A stretch of DNA of 64,000 bases from positions 4,585,162-4,649,161 of the forward strand of contig JBBCGH010000001.1 in NCBI GenBank assembly GCA_037200445.1, given 5' to 3'. The DNA comes from Alphaproteobacteria bacterium (GTDB lineage: Bacteria; Pseudomonadota; Alphaproteobacteria; Rhizobiales; Xanthobacteraceae). Below, one piece after another: positions 32,369 through 41,142 of this stretch (position 1 is the stretch's first letter; every line of letters starts with the position of its first letter). The notes below the pieces were generated by a model. That model was not told where the DNA came from. It made no database searches and saw nothing but the letters and a program-made list of their open reading frames with translations. The translations under genes were made by a program, and so were the position numbers.

Positions 32369-33563
32369 TCTCTTCGCGGCGGCGACATTCGCGCTCCTCG
32401 CAACCTCCCCCGCGCTGGCGCAGCGCGCCGCCTGCCACAAGGGCGCGAGCTTCGAGCAGTGGCTCGATGCATTCAAGCGCGAGGCGGTCGCGCAGGGCGT
32501 GTCGCAGCGCGCGATCGCCGCCGCCTCGCACCTGATGGTCTACGACCAGTCGGTAGTGAACAAGGATCGCGGCCAGAAGGTCTTCTCGCAGACCTTCCTC
32601 GACTTCTCCGACCGCATGGTTGCGCGCCACCGAATCGACGGCGGCATCCAGCGCATCGCCAAGAACCGCCCGCTGTTTTCGCGCGTCGAGCAGCAGTTCG
32701 GCGTGCCGGCCCCCGTCATTGCGGCATTCTGGGCGCTGGAGACCGACTTCGGCGGCTTCATGGGCAACCTGCCGACCATCAAGTCCGTGGCGTCGCTGGC
32801 CTACGACTGCCGCCGGCCGGACCTTTTCCGCAAGCAGCTGATTGCGTCGCTCAAGATCGTCGACCAGGGCGATCTTTCGCCCGACCAGATGATCGGCCCG
32901 TTCGCGGGCGAGCTTGGACAGTTCCAGTTCCTGCCCGCGCACTACGTCGACTACGGCGTCGACTTCGACGGCGACGGGCGGCGCGACCTTATCCACTCGA
33001 CGCCGGACGCGGTCGCGTCGGCGGCGAACTACCTCTCCAAAATCGGCTGGAAGCGCGGCCAGCCGTGGCTCGAAGAGGTGCGCGTGCCGGCGCAGATGGA
33101 CTGGGCGCAGGCGGATCTGACGATCCAGCATCCGCGCTCGCAATGGGCGCGCTGGGGCGTGACGCGGCCGGACGGCAGCGCGCTTGCCGCCGACGCGCAG
33201 GCAGCCTCGCTGCTGTTGCCGATGGGACGCTTCGGGCCGGCGTTCCTCGCCTATCCGAACTTCCAGGTCTTCCTCGAGTGGAATCAGTCGATCGTCTATT
33301 CGACCAGCGCGGCGTATCTCGCGACGCGCATCGCGGGTGCGCCCGCAATGCATCGCGGCAGCGGCAAGATCGCGCCGTTCGCCTCGGCGCAGATCCGCGA
33401 ATTGCAGACGCTGCTCGCCAAACGCGGGCATGACGTCGGCAAGATCGACGGCTTCCTCGGGCAGAAGAGCCGCGCCGCCGTGAAGGCCGAGCAGATCAAG
33501 GCGGGCCTGCCGGCCGACAGCTATCCGACGCCGGAGCTCGTGGCGAAGCTGCAGGGGAGATAG
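32355..33563 (+). CDS. membrane-bound lytic murein transglycosylase, MltB family with PG-binding domain
   Basis: 402 residues. A signal peptide (about 1-22, LLATSPALA|Q) is followed by an MltB-type core (FEQWLDAFKREAVAQGVS; catalytic Glu in FWALETDFGGFMG; GELGQFQFLPAHYVDYGVDFDGDGRRDL) and a C-terminal peptidoglycan-binding domain (about 345-400, IRELQTLLAKRGHDVGKIDGFLGQKSRAAV). It cleaves glycan strands to anhydromuropeptides in the periplasm. The only start that keeps the signal peptide is TTG 32355, which overlaps the ridA end by 14 bases. Confidence 0.92.
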   Translation: MRRSSLFAAATFALLATSPALAQRAACHKGASFEQWLDAFKREAVAQGVSQRAIAAASHLMVYDQSVVNKDRGQKVFSQTFLDFSDRMVARHRIDGGIQRIAKNRPLFSRVEQQFGVPAPVIAAFWALETDFGGFMGNLPTIKSVASLAYDCRRPDLFRKQLIASLKIVDQGDLSPDQMIGPFAGELGQFQFLPAHYVDYGVDFDGDGRRDLIHSTPDAVASAANYLSKIGWKRGQPWLEEVRVPAQMDWAQADLTIQHPRSQWARWGVTRPDGSALAADAQAASLLLPMGRFGPAFLAYPNFQVFLEWNQSIVYSTSAAYLATRIAGAPAMHRGSGKIAPFASAQIRELQTLLAKRGHDVGKIDGFLGQKSRAAVKAEQIKAGLPADSYPTPELVAKLQGR

Positions 33564-33566
33564 TTA

Positions 33567-33672
33567 GCCCTCACCCTGAGGAGCGCGAAGCGCGTTTCGA
33601 AGGCTGAGGGCGTGCGCTCCGGGCCATCCTTCGAGACGCGTCGCTGCGCGACGCTCCTCAGGATGAGGTCTG
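33567..33672. repeat. extragenic palindromic repeat, family B copy 3
   Basis: CCTCACCCTGAGGAGCGCGAAGCGC...GCTCCTCAGGATGAGG, inverted halves around CATCCTTCGAGACGCG. Lies between convergent gene ends and may act as a bidirectional terminator. Confidence 0.8.
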
Positions 33673-33674
33673 AG

Positions 33675-34058
33675 TCAATCCAACACCGCCGTGATGTCGG
33701 CGACGATGAGCTGGCCGCCTTCGAGCACCGCCTGCGAGGTGTGTCGCGCCGGACGCGCATGCGGATCGGGAAACATCTTCACCCACTCGGCATTGAGCAC
33801 ATCGCGGTTGGAGCGATCCTTCATCCACACGTTCATCTTGATGATGTTGTCCGTACTCCCGCCCGCTGCCGCCATGATCGCGCTGACGTGGTGGAAGATG
33901 TTGGCGCACTGCGCTTCCAGCGTCTCGGCAAGGTTGCCGGTCGAAGGGTCGGTGCCGGTGATGATGCCGGTCATCAGCATGTTGCCGACGCGCGACGCGG
34001 CGGGGATGGGATTCTTGTGCGCGAAGCCTTGAATCTCGATGCTCTTGCGCCGGGTCAT
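33675..34058 (-). CDS. RidA family protein, copy 2
   Basis: 127 residues. FAHKNPIPAASRVGNMLMTGIITGTDP, CANIFHHVSAIMAAAGGSTDNIIKMNVWMKDRSNR and C-terminal RPARHTSQAVLEGGQLIVADITAVLD. The family Arg position falls in RPARHT. It lies downstream of threonine synthase across a palindromic repeat, on the same strand. PLP enzymes that release reactive enamines are classic partners of RidA. Confidence 0.85.
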   Translation of the reverse strand: MTRRKSIEIQGFAHKNPIPAASRVGNMLMTGIITGTDPSTGNLAETLEAQCANIFHHVSAIMAAAGGSTDNIIKMNVWMKDRSNRDVLNAEWVKMFPDPHARPARHTSQAVLEGGQLIVADITAVLD

Positions 34059-34077
34059 GATCAGACTTTTTGTTTGA

Positions 34078-34122
34078 GCATGATCTTATCCGAAAACCGG
34101 TGCCCACTTTTCGGGATCATGC
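34078..34122. repeat. 45-bp palindromic repeat, family E copy 2
   Basis: GCATGATC...GATCATGC ends with CCGAAAACCGG and CACTTTTCGG inside; about 40 of 45 bases match copy 1. It sits between threonine synthase and the RidA gene and could modulate read-through. Confidence 0.9.
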
Positions 34123-34123
34123 A

Positions 34124-35359
34124 CTATAGCTTCGCAAAATCGATCGGCTTGTTGCGGTCGAGCGCGGCCGTCACCTTGGGCATCGGATATTTGAGGCCCG
34201 TGGCGCAGTTGAAAAGCACGCAGCGGTCGGTCTTCTTCACACGCCCGTCGGCGAGTGCCTCCTTGTAGGCGGCGTAAGTCGCGCCGCCCTCGGGGCACAT
34301 CAGGAAGCCCTCCTCGCGCGCGACCTCGTTGACGCCGTCCTGGATCGCCTCATCCGACACCGCAATCGCAAAGCCGCCTGACTCACGCACCGCGCGGAGG
34401 ATCAGGAAATCGCCGACCGCCTGCGGCACGCGGATGCCGGATGCGATGGTATGGGCATTCTCGAAGCGCGGCGCATGCTCCTCGCCCTTCTCCCAGGCGC
34501 GCACCATCGGCGCGCAACCCTCGGCCTGCACAGCGACCATGCGCGGGCGCTTCTTGTCGATGAAGCCGATCGCCTCCAGTTCGGCGAAGGCCTTCCACAT
34601 GCCGATCAGACCGGTGCCGCCGCCGGTCGGATAAAAGATCACGTCCGGCAGTTCCCAAGAGAACTGTTCGGCAAGCTCCAGCCCCATCGTCTTCTTGCCC
34701 TCGATGCGGTACGGCTCCTTCAAGGTCGAGGTATCGAACCAGCCCGCCGCCTCCTTGCCCTGCCCCACCAGCTTGCCGCAGTCGTCGATCAGCCCGTTGA
34801 CGCGATAGACGTGTGCGCCTTCGAGCGCGATCTCCGAGAGATTGATCTCGGGCGTGTCCTCCGGACAGAAGATCGTGGTGCGGATGCCGCAGCGGCTGGC
34901 GTAGGCGGCGAGCGCCGCGCCCGCATTGCCGTTGGTCGGCATCGCCATGTGCTTGACGCCAAGCGCCTTCGCCATCGACACCGCCATGACGAGGCCACGG
35001 GCCTTGAACGAGCCGGTCGGCAACCGTCCTTCGTCCTTGACGATGATGTCGCCGCCGCCGAGCTTTTTCGCCAGCTTCGGCAGCGCGATCAGCGGCGTTG
35101 CATCCTCGCCGAGGCTGACGATGTCGGCCGCTTTGCGCACCGGCAGCAACTCGCGCCATTTCCAAAGGCCATCGGGACGCTGCTTCAGCGCGTCCTTGGT
35201 CAGCGCCTTTTTCACGCCCGCGAGGTCGTAGCGCACCAGCAACGGCTTTCCGGCCTTGGAGAGGTTGTGCAGCGTATCAGCCTCGTAGCGGTCGCCATGC
35301 ATCGCGCATTCGAGGTGGGTGACGAAGGTCGGGCGTTCGGTGGTGAGATTTGAATTCAT
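34124..35359 (-). CDS. thrC: threonine synthase (PLP-dependent fold-type II)
   Basis: 411 residues. N-terminal Cys/His region THLECAMHGDRYEADTLHNLSKAGKPLLVRYDL is typical of the TSH1 class. PLP Lys lies in LPTGSFKARG, phosphate-binding loop in PTGGGTGLIGMWKA and PTNGNAGAALAAYA near the middle. The reaction is O-phosphohomoserine to threonine. As homoserine genes are absent and the neighbours are a lyase and a MetE-like enzyme, a related beta/gamma-replacement activity is possible. It lies 58 bases after the citryl-CoA lyase gene. Confidence 0.85.
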   Translation of the reverse strand: MNSNLTTERPTFVTHLECAMHGDRYEADTLHNLSKAGKPLLVRYDLAGVKKALTKDALKQRPDGLWKWRELLPVRKAADIVSLGEDATPLIALPKLAKKLGGGDIIVKDEGRLPTGSFKARGLVMAVSMAKALGVKHMAMPTNGNAGAALAAYASRCGIRTTIFCPEDTPEINLSEIALEGAHVYRVNGLIDDCGKLVGQGKEAAGWFDTSTLKEPYRIEGKKTMGLELAEQFSWELPDVIFYPTGGGTGLIGMWKAFAELEAIGFIDKKRPRMVAVQAEGCAPMVRAWEKGEEHAPRFENAHTIASGIRVPQAVGDFLILRAVRESGGFAIAVSDEAIQDGVNEVAREEGFLMCPEGGATYAAYKEALADGRVKKTDRCVLFNCATGLKYPMPKVTAALDRNKPIDFAKL

Positions 35360-35417
35360 GAGGACCTGTTTGGAGTGAACTCAAGCGCGGGTCAATTCCG
35401 CGCGCAAGATTCGAACA

Positions 35418-36209
35418 TCACGCTTTGCTTCCACCGCGCTCGTATTTGATCGCTTCCTCGCCGTGGTGCGACATCAGGAAGCCGATCGGCGTCTCCTGCT
35501 CCTCGGCGAGATGCCCGAGTATGCCGGCGGTGCGCGCGAGCAGCGGAATGCCCTTGATGATCGCGGACGGAAAATCCAGATCGAGCAGGATCGCCGCGAT
35601 CGGCATTGAGACATTCATCGGCATGGGACGGCCCCACGCCTCGGCGGCCGCATCGCGAAACGCCTTCGCCAGCGCCGTGTAGGCACCAGCGACCTTCTCG
35701 CGCTCGGCAAGCTCGAACACGCGCTCGGAGCGCGGATCGACCGGATGATGGATCGGATGGCCAAAGCCCGGCATCTTCTCCCCGCGTCCGCGCACCTCGC
35801 GTGCAATCGCGCGCACTGCATCGTTTAGGGGAGTGCCGGCATCGGTGCGGCGCCTGGCTTCGACCAGCACACGGCCGCATAAATCGGCAGTGCCGAGCAC
35901 GACAGTGCCGCAGCCCAGAATGCCGGCGGCGACCGCAGCCTGCAGCGAGGCGGGATCGGCATCGTATGTCATCCGCGCAGCCTGCACGGTTGGAACGAGA
36001 CCATGCTCGGCGATCGCGACCAGCAGGAGATCGAGGAAGAAGCGTTGCTTCTCGGACGGCTCGCGGCCGGTGACCAGAAGAAAGAAGAACTCCGTGAAGG
36101 TCACGCGGCCCATGAGGTCGCGGCACAAGTCCTTCCCGCGCACCTCGATGCTGGATGCATCTGCGGTACAAATGGCGGTCCTCGCCGCACCCGGTTTCCC
36201 GATCAGCAT
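35418..36209 (-). CDS. citryl-CoA lyase / citrate synthase-like protein
   Basis: 263 residues, shorter than citrate synthase (about 430) and right for citryl-CoA lyase-like enzymes. LCRDLMGRVTFTEFFFLLVTGREPSEKQ, the His loop MPGFGHPIHHPVDPRSERVFELA and the C-terminal ILGHLAEEQETPIGF match the family. It cleaves or makes C-C bonds at acyl-CoA alpha carbons, giving acetyl-CoA plus a keto acid. It is 11 bases after the MetE-like gene, so the two are co-transcribed, probably with threonine synthase. Confidence 0.82.
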   Translation of the reverse strand: MLIGKPGAARTAICTADASSIEVRGKDLCRDLMGRVTFTEFFFLLVTGREPSEKQRFFLDLLLVAIAEHGLVPTVQAARMTYDADPASLQAAVAAGILGCGTVVLGTADLCGRVLVEARRRTDAGTPLNDAVRAIAREVRGRGEKMPGFGHPIHHPVDPRSERVFELAEREKVAGAYTALAKAFRDAAAEAWGRPMPMNVSMPIAAILLDLDFPSAIIKGIPLLARTAGILGHLAEEQETPIGFLMSHHGEEAIKYERGGSKA

Positions 36210-36220
36210 GTCGGTCCTCG

Positions 36221-37249
36221 CTATGTCAGTTCGCGCCGCACGATCGCAGCGCCCGCCACCATCGCCTGCATCTTGCCGAAGGCGACATCGCGCGGCAGGT
36301 ACTTCAGCCCGCAGTCCGGCGCCACGATGATGCGCTCGGCCGGATGATGCGGCAACGCGCGGCGGATGCGTGCCGCGACGGTTTCGGGCGTTTCGATGCT
36401 CATGTCGGACAGGTCAAGCACGCCGAGCAGGATGGTCTTGCCCGGCAGCTTCTCCAGGACCGCACAATCGAGCTTCGATTGTGCGGTCTCGATCGACACC
36501 TGCCGCACGGGCGAGTTCGCGAGCTCCGGCAGGAACGAGTAGCCCTCGGGCCGCACGTGAATGATCGCCGCGTAGCCAAAGCAGATGTGCACCGCGGTCG
36601 TGCCTGTGACGCCGTCGAGCGCCGCATTGAGCGCCTTCAGCCCGTACTTGCGCGCCTTCTCGGGGCGCGCCTGCATGTAGGGCTCATCGATCTGCACCAC
36701 ATCGGCGCCGGCCGCGAACAAATCCTTGATCTCGGCATTGACGGCTGCCGCATAGTCGAGCGCCATCTCCTCCTCGTCCTGGTAGAAATCGTTCTGCGCC
36801 TGCTGCGACATCGTGAACGGGCCGGGCACCGTCATCTTGATCATGCGATCGGTGTTCGCGCGCAGGAATTTCACGTCGCGCACTTCCACCGGGTGCCGGC
36901 GCCGCACCTTGCCGGTGACGCGCGGCACAGGATTGGGATGGCCGGAGCGATCGAGTGCGGTGCCGGGATTGTCGATATCGACGCCTTCGAGCGCGGTTGC
37001 GAAGCGGTTGGAATAGCTTTCGCGCCGCATCTCGCCGTCGGTGATGATGTCGAGACCGGCGCGCTCCTGCGCCCGGATCGCCAGCAAGGTCGCGTCATCC
37101 TGCGCGGCTTCGAGGTGCTCCGGCGCGACGCGCCACAGTTCCTTGGCGCGCACGCGCGGTGGGAAGCGGCCCGCGAGCTTTTCGCGGTCGATCAGCCAGT
37201 CCGGTTGCGCGTAGGAGCCGACCAGCGTGGTGGGCAGGAGCCGCTGCAT
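36221..37249 (-). CDS. MetE C-terminal-domain-like methyltransferase
   Basis: 342 residues of the MetE catalytic-domain family. TTLVGSYAQPDWLI, ITDGEMRRESYSNRFA, DEPYMQARPEKARKYG, HICFGYA and APDCGLKYLPR; the HxC and C zinc ligands are present. Like the copy at 21726-22889 it lacks the folate-binding N-terminal half of MetE. It is first in a minus-strand unit with citryl-CoA lyase and threonine synthase, and divergent from a reductase gene. A role in C1 transfer during degradation of a small substrate is inferred. Confidence 0.82.
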   Translation of the reverse strand: MQRLLPTTLVGSYAQPDWLIDREKLAGRFPPRVRAKELWRVAPEHLEAAQDDATLLAIRAQERAGLDIITDGEMRRESYSNRFATALEGVDIDNPGTALDRSGHPNPVPRVTGKVRRRHPVEVRDVKFLRANTDRMIKMTVPGPFTMSQQAQNDFYQDEEEMALDYAAAVNAEIKDLFAAGADVVQIDEPYMQARPEKARKYGLKALNAALDGVTGTTAVHICFGYAAIIHVRPEGYSFLPELANSPVRQVSIETAQSKLDCAVLEKLPGKTILLGVLDLSDMSIETPETVAARIRRALPHHPAERIIVAPDCGLKYLPRDVAFGKMQAMVAGAAIVRRELT

Positions 37250-37358
37250 ATGTCCTCCCGAATTTTCGCTTAACGTTAGCGCAACATGCGCGGCATTCCA
37301 TGCCCTTTCTGGCGCGGCATCTCTCTGCTAACGGTCGCGCAACAACGCGGAGGACGAA

Positions 37359-38258
37359 ATGCCCGACAAACAGCTCGGCTTCATCGGCGTCGGCCGGATG
37401 GGCCAGCACATGGCGAGCCGCCTCATCGAAGCGGGCTACGCGCTCACCATCTTCGACACCAACGAGACTGCGATGCAGCGGCTGGAGCAGCGCGGCGCCA
37501 AGCGCGCCAAATCGCCGGCCGATGTCGCCTCGCAATGCACGACCGTGATGGTGAGCCTGCCGACGCCGGATGTCGTGAAGGCGGTGGCGCTCGGCAAAGA
37601 CGGCGTGATCGAGGGCAGCAAGGCGAAGGTATTCGTCGATCTTTCGACGACCGGCCCGCGCGTCGCCAAGGAAGTTGCCGAGGGACTCGCCAAGAAAGGC
37701 ATCACGGCGGTCGATGCGCCGGTGAGCGGCGGTCCCTCCGGCGCCGAGAAGGGCACGCTGGCGATGATGATCGCCTGCCCGAAGGCGCTCGCCGACGAGC
37801 TGCGCCCCGCGATCGAGGTGCTGGGCAAGTTCTTCTACATCGGTGAAGCGCCGGGCGCGGGGCAGACCATGAAAGTCATCAACAACCTGCTCTCCGCGAC
37901 CGCGATCACCATCACGGCGGAGGCGATGGTGATGGGCGTCAAAGCCGGCCTCGATCCCACCACGATGCTCGACGTGATCAACGCGGGCTCCGGCCGCAAC
38001 ACCGCGACCGCCGACAAGTTCCCGCGCTGCGTGGTGCCGCGCCGCTTCGATTTCGGCTTCACCACGGGGCTCCTCTACAAGGATATCAAGCTCTGCCTCG
38101 ACGAGGCGGAGGCGCTCAGCACGCCGATGATCGTCGGCAATGCGGTGCGGCAGGTGATGGCAATCGGCAAGGCCGAGATGGGCCCGGACGCCGACATCAC
38201 CGAATTTGTGAAACCGCTCGAGCGGATCGCTGGCGTCCAGGTCGGCAAGAAGGCATGA
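37359..38258 (+). CDS. NAD(P)-dependent beta-hydroxyacid dehydrogenase (HIBADH family), copy 2
   Basis: 299 residues, standard length. LGFIGVGRMGQHMASRL (Rossmann), VDLSTTGPRVAKEVA, DAPVSGGPSGAEKGTLAMM and catalytic Lys in MKVINNLLSATAI. The start has GCGGAGG 6 bases upstream. Its end overlaps the next gene start (ATGA), so it is coupled to a periplasmic binding protein; the imported compound may be its substrate or precursor. A near-palindrome GCTTAACGTTAGC lies at about 37269-37281 in the divergent gap. Confidence 0.92.
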   Translation: MPDKQLGFIGVGRMGQHMASRLIEAGYALTIFDTNETAMQRLEQRGAKRAKSPADVASQCTTVMVSLPTPDVVKAVALGKDGVIEGSKAKVFVDLSTTGPRVAKEVAEGLAKKGITAVDAPVSGGPSGAEKGTLAMMIACPKALADELRPAIEVLGKFFYIGEAPGAGQTMKVINNLLSATAITITAEAMVMGVKAGLDPTTMLDVINAGSGRNTATADKFPRCVVPRRFDFGFTTGLLYKDIKLCLDEAEALSTPMIVGNAVRQVMAIGKAEMGPDADITEFVKPLERIAGVQVGKKA

Positions 38259-39253
38259 GCATGAAACGCACTCTGCTCGCCGCGCTGCTGCTCGCGCCTG
38301 CGCTGGCGCATGCCGAAGTCGATGTGGTCAAGATCCCGAAGGGCGCAGGCGGCGTCGGTTTTCTCGCGCTCACCGTGATGGAGGAGAAGAAGCTGGTCGA
38401 GGCCGAGGCGAGCAAGATGGGCCTCAACCTCAAGGCCGAATACATCCTGCTCGGCGGGCCGGCGGTGGTGAACGACATGCTGCTCGCGGGTGCGGCGCAT
38501 TTCGCGCCGGCAGGGCCGCCCGCGTTCATCACGCTGTGGGACCGCACGCGCGCCAACATGAAGGTGATGGGCGTCGCCGCCATGACGTCGATCCCGATGT
38601 ATCTCAACACCAAGGCCCCGCACCTCAAATCGCTCAAGGATTTGCAGCCGAGCGACAAGATCGCCATTACCGCCGTCAAGGTCTCGATCCCGGCGATCAT
38701 CATGCAGATGCAGGCGATCAAGGAGAGCGGCAAGGATCAGTTCGCCAAGTACGATCCCTACACGGTCTCGCTGCAGCATCCGGAGGGAGTCATCGCGCTG
38801 CTCTCGGGCAAGAGCGAGATCACGGCTCATTTCACCTCGCCGCCGTTCCATCAGCGCGAGCGGCGCGACCCGGCGGTGCGCACGATCACGACCTCGAACG
38901 AGATCATGGGTGGGCCGTCAACGTTTACGATGCTCTATGCGCCGACCAGGTTCTATGAGGAGAACCCGAAGGCCTACGCGGCGGTGCTCAAGGCGCTGCA
39001 GGCCGCGATCGACTTCATCAACGCCGACAAGAAGGCCGCCGCCGAGGTGTTCCTCAAGTCGGGCGAGGGCCGCGGCTGGAAGCTGGACGACCTGATGGAG
39101 ATCCTCAACGATCCGGACGTGCGCTTCACCACCTCACCGGAGAGCGTGATGAAGTACGCCAACTTCATGGCGGATGTCGGGAGCATCAAGCAGCGGCCGG
39201 CGAAGTGGCAGGAGATGTTCTTCCCGGACATTCATGGGGTGAAGGGGGATTGA
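38255..39253 (+). CDS. ABC transporter substrate-binding protein (NMT1/TauA-like)
   Basis: 332 residues. Signal peptide about 1-22 (LLAALLLAPALAHA|E), then a type-2 binding fold with EYILLGGPAVVNDMLLAGAAHFAPAG. It is the intact paralogue of the frameshifted protein at 988-1990: both have VxxFINADKK and end W-x-x-M-F-F-P. No ATPase or permease adjoins it. It may use the permease near 2925 or the complete system at 44083-46593. Confidence 0.9.
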   Translation: MSMKRTLLAALLLAPALAHAEVDVVKIPKGAGGVGFLALTVMEEKKLVEAEASKMGLNLKAEYILLGGPAVVNDMLLAGAAHFAPAGPPAFITLWDRTRANMKVMGVAAMTSIPMYLNTKAPHLKSLKDLQPSDKIAITAVKVSIPAIIMQMQAIKESGKDQFAKYDPYTVSLQHPEGVIALLSGKSEITAHFTSPPFHQRERRDPAVRTITTSNEIMGGPSTFTMLYAPTRFYEENPKAYAAVLKALQAAIDFINADKKAAAEVFLKSGEGRGWKLDDLMEILNDPDVRFTTSPESVMKYANFMADVGSIKQRPAKWQEMFFPDIHGVKGD

Positions 39254-39282
39254 GGCGGCGCTGGGCGCGTCAGCCAAGGCGT

Positions 39283-39726
39283 CTAGTCAAACTTGACGCC
39301 CGTTGCTTTGATGATTGGCCACCACTTCTCGATCTCGGCTCTTTGGTGAACGCCGAGCGCCTCCGGCGTTAGTTGGTCTCGCGGAAAGATCGTCTGGCCC
39401 AGATCCAGAAGTTGCTTCGCGACGCGCAGATCGGCCAACGTATCGAGGACCGCGGCGTTCAGCTTTTCGATGATTTTCCTCGGCGTGCCCCTGGGCGCCC
39501 AAAGGCCGTGCCAGCTAGAGAAGTGGAGACCCGGTAGTCCGGCTTCATCGACGGTGGGGATATCGGGCGCCTCGGCCAAGCGGCTGCTGTCCATGATGGC
39601 ATACGTCTTGACGCTTCCTTCTTTCACGTGGGGCAAACCAATCGTCGAGGCGACGATCATCATGTCGATATGACCGGCCAGCAGGTCCTGCAACGCGGGG
39701 CCGCCGCCGCGGTAGGGCACAAAGAA
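39283..39726 (-). pseudogene. 5'-truncated Bug/TctC-type tripartite tricarboxylate binding protein
   Basis: About 148 residues equal to the C-terminal half of a Bug-family periplasmic protein (usual length about 320). It begins at VPYRGGGPALQDLLAGHIDMM and continues DIPTVDEAGLPGLHFSSWHGLWAPRGTP to the natural end. Signal peptide and first lobe are missing. The open frame runs upstream only to a stop near 39765 through AT-rich DNA that looks like the MarR promoter. A deletion or rearrangement joined the remnant to the regulator. It is unlikely to be functional. Confidence 0.8.
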
Positions 39727-39730
39727 ATCT

Positions 39731-39762
39731 GGTAAAGTATCTTTACGTAAAATATTTGTACC
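39731..39762. promoter_or_regulatory. nested palindromes upstream of marR, probable MarR operator
   Basis: Unusually AT-rich. GTAAAG-tat-CTTTAC (39732-39746) is a perfect inverted repeat overlapping the 10-bp palindrome TTTACGTAAA (39742-39751). The whole stretch is bounded by GGTA and TACC. It ends 25 bases before the MarR start codon, a usual place for autoregulation. Confidence 0.6.
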
Positions 39763-39786
39763 ATTGAGTCAAGGGACTTTACCTCT

Positions 39787-40266
39787 ATGGCAAAAAGGCA
39801 GCCTGCGAGCCCAAGAGCCGCTGTGAGCGCCCCCAATCTCGGCGCCTTGTTGCGGACGGCCTATCAGGTGATCCGTGATCGGCAGATCGCGGTCCTGAGA
39901 GAGAAGGGATTTGGCGACCTCAATCAGCCGTTGATGAACGTGTTCCTCTATCCAGGCCCGGATCGAACGCGCCCCAGCGAGCTCGCGGCTCGGATCAACA
40001 TGACCAAGCAAGCCATGAACTACCTGCTCGGCCAGCTTGAAGAGCTCGGCTACATCGAACGCCGAGCCGAGGGAAAAAATGGACGCCGCCTGGTTTACCT
40101 GACCAAGAGGGGCTGGCAGGTGCGCGAAACGATCCTGGCTGCGGTGAAGGAAGTCGAGGCCGAGTGGGCCTCAATTCTTGGTCAGCATCGCTTCGGCGAA
40201 TTCATGAATGCGCTTCGACAGGTGTCGCCGCTCGGCAATACGGCAGCTTCGCGCAGTGGCCGCTAG
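39787..40266 (+). CDS. MarR family winged-helix regulator
   Basis: 159 residues. Winged-helix core: RPSELAARINMTKQAMNYLLGQLEELGYIERRAEGKNGRRLVYLTKRGW, with TKQAMNYLLGQLEELG as recognition helix and the wing GRRLVY. MarR proteins bind as dimers and release DNA on binding small, often aromatic, ligands. Divergent or adjacent targets may be the hydrolase module at 40303 onward or the lost Bug transporter. Operator-like repeats lie directly upstream. Confidence 0.9.
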   Translation: MAKRQPASPRAAVSAPNLGALLRTAYQVIRDRQIAVLREKGFGDLNQPLMNVFLYPGPDRTRPSELAARINMTKQAMNYLLGQLEELGYIERRAEGKNGRRLVYLTKRGWQVRETILAAVKEVEAEWASILGQHRFGEFMNALRQVSPLGNTAASRSGR

Positions 40267-40302
40267 CTAGGAATTGGACAACAGCGCTCGGCGAAAAGAC
40301 CC

Positions 40303-41142
40303 CTACCCGGCCACGTGCGCCAGCGCCTGCAACAGATGCGCCCTGAACTCCGGATAGTTCTCCACCATGGGAAAGTGCCCCATGCCCTTCATGATGGTGA
40401 GCCGCGAGCCGGGAATCGCGGCCGCGACCGCCTCGCTCATCGCCGGCGTGCAGGAGTAATCGTACTCGCCGGTGAGCAGCGCGACCCGGCAGCGGTTGGT
40501 GTCGATGCGCTTGATATCCTCGCGCCCATCCCAGTCGTTCGAGTAGAAGTGCACGTCGCCCTGGTAAACGCCGGGGCCGCCTTGGCTGTAGTACCACCAG
40601 TTCTCGCGCCTGTTTTCCTCCGGCGAGGATGGCGCGTTGAGCCCGTAGGTGTAGCTCGCCGCGAGCTCACCGCCGTGGATCGCCGGATGGTGCAGCAGCT
40701 CGTTGTAGCGCCCGGGCGCATAGGCGGAGCTTTCCAGCCCCACGATACCGGTCAGCTCCTCCTGATATTCGGCCGCGAGTTTCAGCACGATCGCGCCGCC
40801 CATCGAGCAGCCCATCACCACGGGTTTCTCGAGGCCGAGCCTGAGCCACACCGCGCGGATCATCGCCAGATAGCTCTGCGTGGTGAGCCGGTATTTCTTC
40901 AGCCACCAGCCGTCGGCCGGCGTGGAGCGGCCGTGGTACGGCAGGTCGAACGCGATGACGCGAAAGCGGGCCGTGATCTCCGCATCGTTGAGCAGATGGC
41001 GGTACTGGCGCGAGTCCGCGCCCGCGGTGTGCAGGCACAAGAGCGGCACGCCCTGCCCGGCCTCCTCGACATGCACCCGATGCGGCGTGCCTTCGATATC
41101 GACGGCGAGATAGCGGCCCACGATCGGCTCGAAGTCAGGCAT
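40303..41142 (-). CDS. alpha/beta hydrolase
   Basis: 279 residues. Classical fold: PLLCLHTAGADSRQYRHL (oxyanion region), nucleophile Ser in VMGCSMGGAIVLKLA, acid Asp in TGEYDYSCTP and His in MGHFPMVENYPEF. Resembles enol-lactone or meta-cleavage product hydrolases of catabolic clusters. Its start overlaps the end of the SCP2-like gene by 8 bases, so they are coupled. A lactone or ester substrate fits the carboxymuconolactone- and lactonase-like neighbours. Confidence 0.85.
   Translation of the reverse strand: MPDFEPIVGRYLAVDIEGTPHRVHVEEAGQGVPLLCLHTAGADSRQYRHLLNDAEITARFRVIAFDLPYHGRSTPADGWWLKKYRLTTQSYLAMIRAVWLRLGLEKPVVMGCSMGGAIVLKLAAEYQEELTGIVGLESSAYAPGRYNELLHHPAIHGGELAASYTYGLNAPSSPEENRRENWWYYSQGGPGVYQGDVHFYSNDWDGREDIKRIDTNRCRVALLTGEYDYSCTPAMSEAVAAAIPGSRLTIMKGMGHFPMVENYPEFRAHLLQALAHVAG

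Noticed and set aside
34124-35359. Part of a normal threonine operon
   Set aside because: No hom or thrB nearby; neighbours are a citryl-CoA lyase, a MetE-like enzyme and RidA, so biosynthetic operon context is not supported.
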